DNA of 64,000 bases from an uncultured beta proteobacterium (GCA_903894155.1 CAITPF010000010.1:1-64000); one strand, 5' to 3'; numbered from the stretch's first letter, positions 47,247-57,153 are shown. The notes: a model not told the origin generated them from the sequence alone. Program-made: numbers and translations.

Positions 47247-47285
47247 TGATACAGATTTCTTAAAAAGCTTGATCTAAGTGAATCA
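47247..47285. promoter_or_regulatory. putative PaaX operator TGATAC-N26-TGAATCA between divergent paaX and paaN
   Basis: Read directly; close to the recalled E. coli PaaX consensus. Confidence 0.6.
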
Positions 47286-47381
47286 TGTTGTGTTAATCTT
47301 GCCGCCGGCAGACAACCGGCGGCGTGCAAAGGCGGGGCCGCCGCGACGCATCGAACAGGGCCCTCCAACAGGAAGAATCCA

Positions 47382-49049
47382 ATGTCAACGTCCTTATTTG
47401 AGAAGCATCGCGCCAAGCTGGAATCGGCGCTCGAGGCAATTCGTACGCGTGGCTACTGGCCCGCCTACAGCGAGATGCCCAGCCCCAAGGTGTACGGCGA
47501 AACGGCCCCCGACGACGGCAAGCGCGCCTTTGAGGCCCACCTCGGCAAACAGTTCAGCCTGGATCAGCCCGGGCAGACTGGCTGGCTGGGCGGCGAGCGA
47601 TCCCCCTACGGCGTAGCGCTTGATGTCCAGTACCCCGTATGCGATGTTGCCGCGCTCATCCGTGCAGGCCAGAAGGCCATGGCAGCCTGGCAGGCTCTTG
47701 GTTGCGAAGGCCGCACCGGCATTTGTGTCGAGATCCTCGAGCGGCTGAACCGCCAGAGCTTCGAGCTTGCGCACGCGGTCATGATGACGACCGGCCAGGG
47801 CTGGATGATGGCTTTCCAGGCTGGCGCCCCGCATGCGCAGGATCGCGGCCTTGAGGCCGTGACGTACGCCTACCGCGAGCAAAGCTTTATCCCCGCCGAG
47901 GCCACCTGGGAAAAGCCCCAGGGCAAGAACCCCCCGCTGGTCATGAAAAAGCGCTTTGAGGTCGTGGGCCGAGGCGTGGCCGTGGTCATCGGTTGCGCGA
48001 CCTTCCCCACCTGGAACACCTACCCGGGGCTCTTCGCAGCACTTGCGACCGGCAACCCCGTCATCGTCAAGCCACACCCCAACGCGATCCTGCCCGCCGC
48101 GATCAGCGTGCGCACCATCCGCCAGGCGCTGTCTGAAAACGGCATCGACCCGAATCTCGTCACGCTGTGCGTGGCGCGCGATAACGAGACCACCCAGCGA
48201 CTGGTGCGCGATCCCGCGGTGCGTTCCATTGACTTTACCGGCGGCAGCGCCTTTGGCAACTGGCTGGGCGAAAACTGCCGCCAGGCGCAACTGTACGCAG
48301 AACTCTCCGGCGTGAACAACGTGGTCATCGATTCCACCGATGCCTACAAGGCCATGATGCGCAACATTGCGTTCACGCTCTCGCTCTACTCGGGCCAGAT
48401 GTGCACCACCACGCAGGCCATCCTTGTGCCGGCCGGCGGCATCGAATCCGACGAAGGTCACAAGTCCTACGACGATGTCTGCGACGATCTCGCCCGCGCG
48501 ATCGAGGGTACGCTCGCCAAGCCTGAAGTGGCGTTCGCAGTGCTCGGTGCCGTGCAGTCACAGGACACCGTGCGCCGCATCGAGCTCGCCAACGGTGGCA
48601 CCATCGGTCGGGTCGTGCTGGCCTCGCGCAAGCTCGACAACCCGGATTTTCCCAACGGCGAATTCCGCACCCCCGCGCTGCTCGCTTGTGATGTGGCCGA
48701 CGAGGCCTTCTATATGGAAGAGCGCTTTGGCCCCATCACGTATGTCGTGAAGGTGGCTGACACCGCCGCCGCGGTCGCGCTATCGGAGCGCATCGTCGAT
48801 ACGCGCGGTGCGCTGACGGCCGGTCTCTACTCGACCAGCCAGCAGGTCGTCGATGCGATGACGCAGGCGACCTGGCGCTCCAAGGTTGCCCTGTCGGTCA
48901 ACCTCACCGGGGGCGTGTTCGTCAACCAGACCTCGGCCTTCTCCGATTACCACGGCACCGGCGGCAACCCGGCGGCCAACGCAAGCCTCTCCGATTCGGC
49001 CTTCGTGGCCAACCGGTTCCGCGTCGTCCAGCTGCGCTATCACGTGTAA
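47382..49049 (+). CDS. paaN: phenylacetic acid degradation protein PaaN (aldehyde dehydrogenase superfamily)
   Basis: GYWPAYSEMPSPKVYGE..., VAVVIGCATFPTWNTYPGLFAALATGNPVIVKPHP, YSGQMCTTTQAILVP. Confidence 0.93.
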   Translation: MSTSLFEKHRAKLESALEAIRTRGYWPAYSEMPSPKVYGETAPDDGKRAFEAHLGKQFSLDQPGQTGWLGGERSPYGVALDVQYPVCDVAALIRAGQKAMAAWQALGCEGRTGICVEILERLNRQSFELAHAVMMTTGQGWMMAFQAGAPHAQDRGLEAVTYAYREQSFIPAEATWEKPQGKNPPLVMKKRFEVVGRGVAVVIGCATFPTWNTYPGLFAALATGNPVIVKPHPNAILPAAISVRTIRQALSENGIDPNLVTLCVARDNETTQRLVRDPAVRSIDFTGGSAFGNWLGENCRQAQLYAELSGVNNVVIDSTDAYKAMMRNIAFTLSLYSGQMCTTTQAILVPAGGIESDEGHKSYDDVCDDLARAIEGTLAKPEVAFAVLGAVQSQDTVRRIELANGGTIGRVVLASRKLDNPDFPNGEFRTPALLACDVADEAFYMEERFGPITYVVKVADTAAAVALSERIVDTRGALTAGLYSTSQQVVDAMTQATWRSKVALSVNLTGGVFVNQTSAFSDYHGTGGNPAANASLSDSAFVANRFRVVQLRYHV

Positions 49050-49058
49050 GGATCTGCC

Positions 49059-49856
49059 ATGGCGTACGAAAACATTCTCTATGCCGTGCAGTCCGGGGTG
49101 GCGCGCATCACGCTTAACCGTCCGGACAAGCTCAACAGCTTTACGTCGGCCATGCATGCGGAGCTGCGCGCCGCGCTCGACGAGGTCCAGGCCGACTGCA
49201 CTGTGCGCGTGCTGGTGCTCACCGGTGCGGGAAGGGGCTTCTGCGCCGGCCAGGATCTCTCGGATCCCGAAGTGCAGTTCGTCGAAGGTCAGCCGCCGCC
49301 CGATATGGGCGACATCGTTGAAAAGAACTACAAGCCGCTCATCCTGACCCTGCAGAGCCTGCGCGTGCCGACCATCGCCGCGGTCAACGGCGTCGCGGCA
49401 GGCGCTGGCGCCAGCCTTGCGCTGGCATGCGATCTGGTCATCGCGACCAAGGCAGCGTCGTTCCTCCAGGCGTTCTCCAAGATTGGCCTGATCCCCGATA
49501 CCGGCGGCACCTGGTTCCTGCCGCAGCGCGTCGGAATGGCGCGGGCGATGGGGCTGGCGCTGCTTGCCGAAAAGCTCCCGGCGCAGAAGGCTGCCGATTG
49601 GGGGCTCATCTGGTCGGCAGTCGACGATGCCGAGTTTGCCCCCGCCGTGGATGCGCTCGCGCAGCAATTGGCGGTCGCCCCCACCAAGGCGCTCGTGCGT
49701 ACCCGCCAGGCCATGCACGCCGCGCCGGGCCACACGCTCGAGCAACAGCTTTCCATGGAAGCCGGGTTCATGCGAGAGCTTGGCCGCAGCCCCGACTATA
49801 TCGAGGGCGTCGCCGCCTTCACGGCCAAGCGCGCGCCGCGCTTCACCGGAAACTGA
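49059..49856 (+). CDS. paaG: 2-(1,2-epoxy-1,2-dihydrophenyl)acetyl-CoA isomerase
   Basis: Crotonase fold: ARITLNRPDKLNSFTSAMHAELRAAL, GAGRGFCAGQDLSDPEV, GLIPDTGGTWFLPQRVG. Confidence 0.94.
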   Translation: MAYENILYAVQSGVARITLNRPDKLNSFTSAMHAELRAALDEVQADCTVRVLVLTGAGRGFCAGQDLSDPEVQFVEGQPPPDMGDIVEKNYKPLILTLQSLRVPTIAAVNGVAAGAGASLALACDLVIATKAASFLQAFSKIGLIPDTGGTWFLPQRVGMARAMGLALLAEKLPAQKAADWGLIWSAVDDAEFAPAVDALAQQLAVAPTKALVRTRQAMHAAPGHTLEQQLSMEAGFMRELGRSPDYIEGVAAFTAKRAPRFTGN

Positions 49857-49861
49857 TCCTG

Positions 49862-50335
49862 ATGCCCCACACGCAACACAACCCGCAAGCGCTTGCACGC
49901 GACGTCGCCGCGGCGATGTGGGCGCGCGATCGCGCCACGCAGGCCCTCGATATGCAGATCGTCCGGGTGGCGCCTGGCGAAGCGGTGATCGCGATGCCGG
50001 TCAGCGCCGATATGCTCAACGGACACCAGACCTGCCACGGCGGCTACATCTTCACCCTGGCCGACAGCGCGTTTGCCTACGCGTGCAACAGCCACAACCA
50101 GAACACGGTCGCGGCGGCCGCGCACATCGATTTCCTGGCGCCGGCCCACGAGGGCGATGTGCTGGAGGCCGAGGCCATCGAGCGATCGCTCGCCGGGCGC
50201 ACGGGCGTCTACGACGTCACGGTGCGTATCCGCGGGGGCAAGACGTGCGCGTTGTTCCGCGGCAAGAGCTATCGCGTCAGCGGCGAAGTGATCCAGCGCA
50301 GCGCGCCCGAAGGGCAGCCAGCCCAACACAACTGA
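49862..50335 (+). CDS. paaI: hydroxyphenylacetyl-CoA thioesterase PaaI
   Basis: Hotdog fold: MLNGHQTCHGGYIFTLADSAFAYACNSHNQNTVAAAAHIDFLAPA. Confidence 0.94.
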   Translation: MPHTQHNPQALARDVAAAMWARDRATQALDMQIVRVAPGEAVIAMPVSADMLNGHQTCHGGYIFTLADSAFAYACNSHNQNTVAAAAHIDFLAPAHEGDVLEAEAIERSLAGRTGVYDVTVRIRGGKTCALFRGKSYRVSGEVIQRSAPEGQPAQHN

Positions 50336-50349
50336 CAGAGGAGACCCCG

Positions 50350-51675
50350 ATGCCCGCCAAGAGTCCCAAGCCAGGTGATCTCGAGCCGATCGAAAAGGCC
50401 AGCCGCGACGAAATCGCCGCGCTCCAGCTTGAGCGCCTGAAGTGGTCGGTGCGCCACGCCTACGATAACGTGCCCCACTACCGCAAGTCGTTCGACGAGA
50501 AGGGCGTCCATCCTGACGATCTCAAGACCCTCGCTGATCTGGCGAAGTTTCCGTTCACCACAAAGACGGATCTGCGCGACAACTATCCGTTCGGGCTCTT
50601 TGCGGTGCCGCGCGAGAAAATCGCGCGCGTGCACGCCTCGTCGGGCACGACCGGCAAGCCGATCGTGGTCGGCTACACGCTCAAGGATATCGACAACTGG
50701 GCGAACCTCGTGGCGCGCTCGATCCGCGCCGCGGGTGGCCGCGCGGGCGATACCTGTCACATCGCGTATGGCTATGGCCTTTTCACGGGCGGGTTGGGTG
50801 CGCACTACGGTGCCGAGCGCCTGGGCTGTACGGTTGTGCCCATGTCGGGCGGCCAGACCGAGAAGCAAGTCCAGCTGATCCAGGATTTCAAGCCTGAGAT
50901 CATCATGGTGACGCCCTCATATTCCCTGGTCATCGCCGAAGAGTTCGAGCGCCTGGGCGTCGCGCCGCAGGATATCTCGCTCAAGATCGGCATCTTCGGC
51001 GCCGAGCCCTGGGGCCAGGGCATGCGCACCGAGATTGAGCGCAAGCTGGGCATCGACGCGATCGACATCTACGGCCTGACCGAAGTCATGGGCCCGGGCG
51101 TCGCGTGCGAGTGCATCGAATCCAAGGATGGCCCGGTCATCTGGGAGGATCACTTCTACCCCGAGATCATCAACCCGGAGACAGGCGAAGTCGTGGCCGA
51201 TGGCGAAAGCGGCGAGCTCGTCTTCACCTCGCTCACGAAGGAAGCCGCACCGGTGATCCGTTATCGCACGCGCGATCTCACGCGCCTGCTCGCGCCCACC
51301 TCGCGCAGCTTCCGTCGCATGGACCGCATCACCGGTCGCACCGACGACATGCTGATCGTGCGCGGCGTCAACGTGTTCCCCAGCGTCATCGAGGAGCAGA
51401 TCCTGCGCGACAAACGCCTCGGCGGCAACTACCAGATCCACCTGACCCGCGACGGGCACCTCGACAATGTCGAGGTGCTGTGCGAGTTGCAGCGCGAGTG
51501 CTCGGGCACGCTGTCCGACGCGACGGTGCGCGAGATCGCCAAAGAGTTGCAGCACCACATCAAGACCATTGCCGGCATCTCTACGAAGGTGACGGTCCTG
51601 GAGCATGAATCGATTCCACGCACGCTGACCGGCAAGGCCCGCCGCGTGATCGACGAACGTCCGAAGCAGATCTGA
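50350..51675 (+). CDS. paaK: phenylacetate-CoA ligase
   Basis: ARVHASSGTTGKPIVVGYT, IYGLTEVMGPGVACEC, GRTDDMLIVRGVNVFPSVIEEQIL. Confidence 0.96.
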   Translation: MPAKSPKPGDLEPIEKASRDEIAALQLERLKWSVRHAYDNVPHYRKSFDEKGVHPDDLKTLADLAKFPFTTKTDLRDNYPFGLFAVPREKIARVHASSGTTGKPIVVGYTLKDIDNWANLVARSIRAAGGRAGDTCHIAYGYGLFTGGLGAHYGAERLGCTVVPMSGGQTEKQVQLIQDFKPEIIMVTPSYSLVIAEEFERLGVAPQDISLKIGIFGAEPWGQGMRTEIERKLGIDAIDIYGLTEVMGPGVACECIESKDGPVIWEDHFYPEIINPETGEVVADGESGELVFTSLTKEAAPVIRYRTRDLTRLLAPTSRSFRRMDRITGRTDDMLIVRGVNVFPSVIEEQILRDKRLGGNYQIHLTRDGHLDNVEVLCELQRECSGTLSDATVREIAKELQHHIKTIAGISTKVTVLEHESIPRTLTGKARRVIDERPKQI

Positions 51676-51682
51676 CGACAGG

Positions 51683-51705
51683 CGCGGCGCAGGCAACGCG
51701 CCGCG
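51683..51705. other. GC-rich hairpin after paaK (CGCGGCGC-N7-GCGCCGCG), no T-tract
   Basis: Perfect 8-bp stem in the paaK/SBP intergenic region. Confidence 0.5.
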
Positions 51706-51735
51706 ATCCGTCAAGGCAGGGCAGTGCACCGCTCT

Positions 51736-51803
51736 GTTGATTGAATCGATCAGTTGATTGAACAAAGCTAGTGGTTGAACAAGTCAGGCGATTGAACAAA
51801 GTC
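51736..51803. repeat. four tandem degenerate copies of a 17-bp unit (GTTGATTGAACAAAGCT-like)
   Basis: TTGAA(T/C) recurs at 51741, 51758, 51775 and 51792, exactly 17 bp apart. Confidence 0.85.
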
Positions 51804-51826
51804 AAACAACACAAGGAGATGCATTC

Positions 51827-52972
51827 ATGAACACGTTGGTGAAACAATTTGCCCTCGGTGCCACGCTGTCGCTCGCCGTCGCGTCCGCCTTCGCCGCCGA
51901 TCCCATCAAGATCGGCTCGGTCCTTTCCGTGACGGGCCCTGCCGGCTCGCTCGGCGATCCCGAACTCAAGACGATGCAGCTCTACGTCGACGAGATCAAC
52001 AAAAAGGGCGGCGTCATCGGCCGCCCGCTGCAGCTGATTTCCTACGACGACGGCAGTGACGCCTCCAAGGCCAATGGCTTCGCCAAGCGCCTGATCGAAG
52101 ACGACAAAGTCGACATCATCGTTGGCGGCACGACCACGGGCGCCACGATGTCGATGGTACCGCTGGTCGAAAAGGCGCAGATCCCGTTCATCTCGCTGGC
52201 AGGCGCGGTCGTCATCATCGAGCCGGTGAAAAAGTGGGTCTTCAAGACACCCCACACCGATCGCATGGCCGCCGAGCGCGTGCTCGACGACATGAAAAAG
52301 CGCGGCATCACCAAGGTGGCCCTGCTGTCCGAGACGAGCGGCTTTGGCCAGTCGGGCAAGAAGGAAGTCGAGGCCGTCCTCAGCAAGTACGGCGTCACGC
52401 TGGTCGCCAACGAAACCTACGGCCCCAAGGACACCGACGTCAGCCCGCAGCTGACCAAGATCAAGAACACCCCGGGAGTCCAGGCGGTGTTCGTCTTCGG
52501 CCTGGGCCAGGGCCCTGCGATCGTCACCAAGAACTACAAGCAACTGGGCATGACGCTGCCGCTGTACCAGTCGCACGGCGTGGCCTCGGGCGAGTACCTC
52601 AAGCTCGCCGGCCCCGCCGCCGAGGGCGTTCGCCTGCCGTCGCCCGCGCAGTCGATCCCGGGCAAGCTTGCCGACAGCGATCCGCAGAAGCCGGTCGTGG
52701 TCGGATATGACCAGGCCTATCGCGCCGCCTACAAGGAGGAAGCCTCGACGTTTGGCGGCTACGCCTACGACGGCCTGATGCTTGCCGTCGACGCAATCAA
52801 GCGCGCCGGCAGCACGGACAAGGCCAAGGTGCGCGATGCCATCGAAGCGACCAAGGGCTATGTTGGCTCGAGCGGCGTGTTCAACATGTCGCCCACGGAT
52901 CACATGGGCCTGGAGCTGTCTTCCTTCCGTCTGCTGGAAATCAAGAACGGCGACTGGACGATCGTTAACTGA
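51827..52972 (+). CDS. branched-chain amino acid-type ABC transporter substrate-binding protein (LivK-like), probably aromatic-acid uptake
   Basis: Signal peptide; PIKIGSVLSVTGPAGSLGDPELKTMQLYVDEINKKGGVIGRPLQLI; within paa cluster. Confidence 0.92.
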   Translation: MNTLVKQFALGATLSLAVASAFAADPIKIGSVLSVTGPAGSLGDPELKTMQLYVDEINKKGGVIGRPLQLISYDDGSDASKANGFAKRLIEDDKVDIIVGGTTTGATMSMVPLVEKAQIPFISLAGAVVIIEPVKKWVFKTPHTDRMAAERVLDDMKKRGITKVALLSETSGFGQSGKKEVEAVLSKYGVTLVANETYGPKDTDVSPQLTKIKNTPGVQAVFVFGLGQGPAIVTKNYKQLGMTLPLYQSHGVASGEYLKLAGPAAEGVRLPSPAQSIPGKLADSDPQKPVVVGYDQAYRAAYKEEASTFGGYAYDGLMLAVDAIKRAGSTDKAKVRDAIEATKGYVGSSGVFNMSPTDHMGLELSSFRLLEIKNGDWTIVN

Positions 52973-53032
52973 TCCCGGGCCTGAATGGAAATCCGGCCGG
53001 GAAGCCTCACCTTGAACAGGAACTAAACCATT

Positions 53033-54046
53033 ATGTATACGCAGTCTTTCAACGTACCGGATAGCCCCGGATTGAAGGCCGTGCCCGAGAAGGTGCCTGC
53101 CGAGAATCCCGAGTTGCTGGCCCGGTTTGACGCGCGCATCGAAGCCGATGGCAAGATCGAACCGCAGGACTGGATGCCCGAGGGCTATCGCAAGACGCTC
53201 GTGCGGCAGATCAGCCAGCACGCACACAGCGAAGTCGTCGGCATGCTGCCCGAAGGCAACTGGATCTCGCGCGCGCCGAGCCTCAAGCGCAAGGCCATCC
53301 TGATCGCCAAGGTGCAGGACGAGGGCGGCCACGGGCTCTACCTTTACAGCGCCGCGGAGACGCTGGGCGCGAGCCGCGATGAACTGCTCGACGCGCTGCA
53401 TGCCGGCCGCGCCAAGTACAGCTCGATCTTCAACTACCCCGCCCTGAACTGGGCGGATGTCGGCGTGATCGGCTGGCTCGTTGACGGCGCCGCGATCATG
53501 AACCAGATCCCGCTGTGTCGCTGCAGCTACGGCCCCTACGCCCGCGCGATGATCCGCGTGTGCAAGGAGGAATCCTTCCACCAGCGCCAGGGTTACGAAG
53601 CGCTCCTGGTGATGATGCGCGGCAGCGCCGGGCAGCGCGCCATGGTGCAGGATGCCGTCAACCGCTTCTGGTGGAAATGTCTGGCGATGTTCGGCCCCCC
53701 GGACAAAGACAGCGCGCACAGTGAGCAGGCCATGCGCTGGGGCATCAAGCGGATCTCCAACGACGATCTGCGCCAGAAGTTCATCGATGCCACGGTGCCG
53801 CAGGCCAACGTCCTGGGCGTCACGCTCCCCGATCCCGCGCTGAAGTGGAACGAAGAGCGTCAGCACTACGACCATGGCGAGATCGACTGGGACGAATTCT
53901 GGTCGACGGTCAACGGTAACGGCCCCTGCAACCGCGAGCGCCTGGCCACCCGCGTCAAGGCCCACAACGACGGGCAGTGGGTTCGCGACGCCGCGATCGC
54001 CTATTCCCTCAAACAGCAAGCCAAAGCAAACAAGGAGGCAGCATGA
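53033..54046 (+). CDS. paaA: 1,2-phenylacetyl-CoA epoxidase subunit PaaA
   Basis: [68 protein letters not shown] (read with Q for first E). Confidence 0.97.
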   Translation: MYTQSFNVPDSPGLKAVPEKVPAENPELLARFDARIEADGKIEPQDWMPEGYRKTLVRQISQHAHSEVVGMLPEGNWISRAPSLKRKAILIAKVQDEGGHGLYLYSAAETLGASRDELLDALHAGRAKYSSIFNYPALNWADVGVIGWLVDGAAIMNQIPLCRCSYGPYARAMIRVCKEESFHQRQGYEALLVMMRGSAGQRAMVQDAVNRFWWKCLAMFGPPDKDSAHSEQAMRWGIKRISNDDLRQKFIDATVPQANVLGVTLPDPALKWNEERQHYDHGEIDWDEFWSTVNGNGPCNRERLATRVKAHNDGQWVRDAAIAYSLKQQAKANKEAA

Positions 54047-54339
54047 GTACCCCCGCCCTCAAGGAATGGCCCCTCTGGGAAGTTTTCGTGCGCAGCAAGC
54101 AGGGCCTCGAGCACAAGCACTGTGGCAGCCTGCACGCCGCCGATGCGCCTCAGGCGCTGCAGATGGCGCGTGATGTTTATACGCGCCGCCAGGAAGGCGT
54201 GAGCATCTGGGTCGTGCCCTCCGCGAGCATTTCCGCGAGCGCCCCCGAAGACAAGGATGCGATGTTCGATCCGTCGGCTGACAAGATCTACCGTCATCCC
54301 ACCTTCTACGACATCCCGGACGAAGTGGGGCACATGTAA
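54043..54339 (+). CDS. paaB: 1,2-phenylacetyl-CoA epoxidase subunit PaaB
   Basis: [54 protein letters not shown] overlap with paaA. Confidence 0.97.
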   Translation: MSTPALKEWPLWEVFVRSKQGLEHKHCGSLHAADAPQALQMARDVYTRRQEGVSIWVVPSASISASAPEDKDAMFDPSADKIYRHPTFYDIPDEVGHM

Positions 54340-55124
54340 TGGCAGCCCATGAACAATACCTTCTGCACCTGGCGGACAACGCGCTGATTCTGGGCCAGCG
54401 CAACGCCGAATGGTGCGGCCACGGCCCGGTTCTGGAAGAGGATCTGGCGCTGGCCAACAACAGCCTCGACCTGATCGGCCAGGCGCGCTTGCTCTACCAG
54501 CGCGTGGCGGCCTTGCGCAACGACGGCAAGACATCCGAAGACCTGCTGGCTTACTTTCGCAACGAGCCGGAGTTTCGCAACTACACGCTGGTCGAGATCG
54601 CCCACAGCACGGCGCTGACGCCCACCGCCGCGGGCGAGCGCGACTATGCCGTCACGATCACGCGCAATTTCCTGTTCAGCGCGCTGATGGTGCTGGTGTG
54701 GAACGCGCTCAAGTCCTCGACCGACCAGGAGCTTGCCGCGATCGCCGCGAAGTCGCTCAAGGAGGCGCAGTACCACTTGAGGCACTCGCGCGACTGGCTC
54801 GTCAAGTTCGGTGACGGCACGGAGGTTTCGCACGCCAGGGTGCAAGCTGCGCTGGATCACCTGATGCCTTACACCCAGGAGTTCTGGACACCTTGCCCCA
54901 TGGAAGCCGCAGCCGTTCGCACCGGTGCCGGTGTCGACAACACGACCCTGAAGGCCTCCTGGGATGCGATCGTCGACGGGGCCCTTGCCGAGGCGACGCT
55001 CAAGAGGCCCGCCGCGGGTGGCTATGTCACGACCGGAAAGCTCGGCGTGCATTCCGAGCACATGGGCTTCGTGCTGGCCGAGATGCAGTCGCTGGCGCGC
55101 GTGCACCCCGAAGCCGTCTGGTAA
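54339..55124 (+). CDS. paaC: 1,2-phenylacetyl-CoA epoxidase subunit PaaC
   Basis: LADNALILGQRNAEWCGHGPVLEEDLALANNSLDLIGQARLLYQ. Confidence 0.97.
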   Translation: MAAHEQYLLHLADNALILGQRNAEWCGHGPVLEEDLALANNSLDLIGQARLLYQRVAALRNDGKTSEDLLAYFRNEPEFRNYTLVEIAHSTALTPTAAGERDYAVTITRNFLFSALMVLVWNALKSSTDQELAAIAAKSLKEAQYHLRHSRDWLVKFGDGTEVSHARVQAALDHLMPYTQEFWTPCPMEAAAVRTGAGVDNTTLKASWDAIVDGALAEATLKRPAAGGYVTTGKLGVHSEHMGFVLAEMQSLARVHPEAVW

Positions 55125-55129
55125 ATCGT

Positions 55130-55696
55130 ATGCAGGCGACGACGCTTCCCGACGGGCCGATTGCCGAAAAGACGCCGGCAGACCTGCACCATGCGGTGTG
55201 GGCGCTGCTGGAGTCGGTGAAGGATCCCGAGATCCCGGTGGTTTCGCTGCGCGAAATGGGCATCCTGCGCGCGGTACGGGATGTGGGCGCCGGTGGCCTG
55301 GAGGTCGTCATTACGCCGACCTACAGCGGTTGCCCCGCCATGTCGCAGATGCACGACGACGTGGCCGATGCGCTCTCGGATGCCGGCATCCCGGCGCGCG
55401 TCGTGCTGCAGCTTGCCCCGGCCTGGTCGACCGACTGGATGACGCCTGAGGCCAACGCGAAACTTCGCGCCTACGGGATCGCGCCGCCTTCCGCCGTGCG
55501 CTGCGGCAGCGCAGTGGATGCGGTCGTCCAGTTCGCGACGCGCAAGGGCGTGGGCGGTGTTGCCGATGTCGTTGCCTGCCCGCGCTGCGGCTCCGAAAAC
55601 ACCACGGAAACCTCGCATTTCGGATCGACGGCGTGCAAGGCGCTTTACCGCTGCCTTGCCTGCATGGAGCCGTTCGATTATTTCAAACCTTACTGA
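55130..55696 (+). CDS. paaD: 1,2-phenylacetyl-CoA epoxidase subunit PaaD
   Basis: LLESVKDPEIPVVSLREMGILRAV, TPTYSGCPAMSQM, CPRCGSENTTETSHFGSTACKALYRCLACMEPFDYFKPY. Confidence 0.96.
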   Translation: MQATTLPDGPIAEKTPADLHHAVWALLESVKDPEIPVVSLREMGILRAVRDVGAGGLEVVITPTYSGCPAMSQMHDDVADALSDAGIPARVVLQLAPAWSTDWMTPEANAKLRAYGIAPPSAVRCGSAVDAVVQFATRKGVGGVADVVACPRCGSENTTETSHFGSTACKALYRCLACMEPFDYFKPY

Positions 55697-55715
55697 GCCA
55701 TCTGGCGACCCAAAC

Positions 55716-56819
55716 ATGTCAACCATTCCACGCTTTCACGATCTCAAGATTGCGCGCGTCAACCCGGAAGCCGCCGGCTCCGTGGCGATCGCGTTCGATA
55801 TCCCGCAAAGCCTCTGCGAAACGTTTGCGTTCGAGCCCGGCCAGTACCTGACGCTGCGCGCCAAGATCGACGGCCAGGACGTGCGCCGCAGCTACTCGAT
55901 CTGCAGCACGCGCGCGCGCCTGAAGAACCGCCGCGAGCTCGTGGTCGGCATACGACCCATGGAGGGCGGCGTGTTTTCCAACTGGGCCGCCCGGCAACTT
56001 AAGGCCGGCGATGAAATCTCGGTGATGCCACCGGCCGGCCGCTTCAGCATCAAACGCCCGCGCGCGTTGCATCGCGTCGGCTTTGCCGCCGGTTCGGGCA
56101 TCACGCCGATCCTGTCGATCATGGCGAGTTCGCTTGATGAGCAGCCCGAGACCAAGTTCACGCTCGTCTACGGCAATCGGAGCATGGCCAGCGTCATGTT
56201 CAACGAAGAGCTGCAGGATCTCAAGGATCGCTACCCGGGTCGCCTGACGCTGATTCACATCCTGTCGCGCCAGGCGCAGGAATCGGAGCTGCTGCAGGGG
56301 CGCATCGATGGCGACAAGGTCAAGGCCATCATCGACGCACTGCTGCCCGTGGGCAGCATGGATGAAGTGTTCGTCTGCGGCCCCGAGGCCATGATCGAAT
56401 CGACTCAGAAGGCGCTGCTCGACGCCGGCGTCAAGCAGGAGCGCATCCACACCGAGCGCTTCACCTCGCCGTCGCTCGAGCATCTCTCGGCGGTAGAGCG
56501 GCAGGCCGCCGTCGCGGGCCACAAGCATGAAGTCGTCGGCGATATCGAGGTTACCGTCGTGCTCGACGGCAAGTCACACGAAATCCACATGCGCGCCGAC
56601 GAGCACGTGCTCGACGCGGCGCTGGCCGCCGGCCTTGACCTGCCTTATTCCTGCAAGGGCGGAGTTTGCTCGACCTGCCGCGTCAAGGTGCTCGAGGGCA
56701 GCGTCGAGATGGACAAGAATTTCGGCCTCGAAGCCTGGGAGACCGACAAAGGGTTCGTGCTGTCGTGCCAGGCCCGTCCCACCTGCAACAAGCTCACGGT
56801 GAGCTTCGACGAGCGCTAG
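55716..56819 (+). CDS. paaE: 1,2-phenylacetyl-CoA epoxidase reductase subunit PaaE
   Basis: RRSYSICS FAD motif, GFAAGSGITPILSI, C-terminal 2Fe-2S LPYSCKGGVCSTCRVKVLEG. Confidence 0.96.
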   Translation: MSTIPRFHDLKIARVNPEAAGSVAIAFDIPQSLCETFAFEPGQYLTLRAKIDGQDVRRSYSICSTRARLKNRRELVVGIRPMEGGVFSNWAARQLKAGDEISVMPPAGRFSIKRPRALHRVGFAAGSGITPILSIMASSLDEQPETKFTLVYGNRSMASVMFNEELQDLKDRYPGRLTLIHILSRQAQESELLQGRIDGDKVKAIIDALLPVGSMDEVFVCGPEAMIESTQKALLDAGVKQERIHTERFTSPSLEHLSAVERQAAVAGHKHEVVGDIEVTVVLDGKSHEIHMRADEHVLDAALAAGLDLPYSCKGGVCSTCRVKVLEGSVEMDKNFGLEAWETDKGFVLSCQARPTCNKLTVSFDER

Positions 56820-56880
56820 TCGCCCACCGGGTCAGGACCGCCGGGCTGGCAGGCGCGCGAGCGCCTTTGCCGGCCCGAAG

Positions 56881-57153
56881 TCATTTGGAGGGCTTGTTGA
56901 CCCCGGCGATCCACGCCACGAGCAGGATCCACACCACGGAGGATCCGCAGATCGCCGCCCAGCTGCTGTACATGGCAGTGGCGTCCTGCTGCGACCACTG
57001 GATGTGCTTGAACATGACTTCGCGGGTCGAGAGGAAATAAATCAGCAGGTTGACTGGCAGGCAATAAATGTTCTGGAGCAGTGCGCCCATGCCGGAGAGG
57101 CTGAGCACGCCTTCCGGCCCCAGGCCAAGCGTGAGGAGGTCGAGCGCTTTCAT
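56881..57153 (-). CDS. small membrane protein of unknown function
   Basis: 90-aa ORF with at least two hydrophobic segments. Confidence 0.55.
   Translation of the reverse strand: MKALDLLTLGLGPEGVLSLSGMGALLQNIYCLPVNLLIYFLSTREVMFKHIQWSQQDATAMYSSWAAICGSSVVWILLVAWIAGVNKPSK

Noticed and set aside
49564-50349. 703-aa ORF version of PaaK extending upstream through paaG/paaI
   Set aside because: Upstream extension is out-of-frame translation of paaG/paaI; PaaK homology begins at 50350 after a GAGGAGA-like RBS.
51581-54019. 812-aa minus-strand ORF antisense to the SBP gene and paaA
   Set aside because: Antisense to two clear genes; low-complexity H/R/D/V-rich translation with no recognisable domain.
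56820-56880. Possible terminator after paaE
   Set aside because: GC-rich with weak pairing but no convincing stem plus T-tract.
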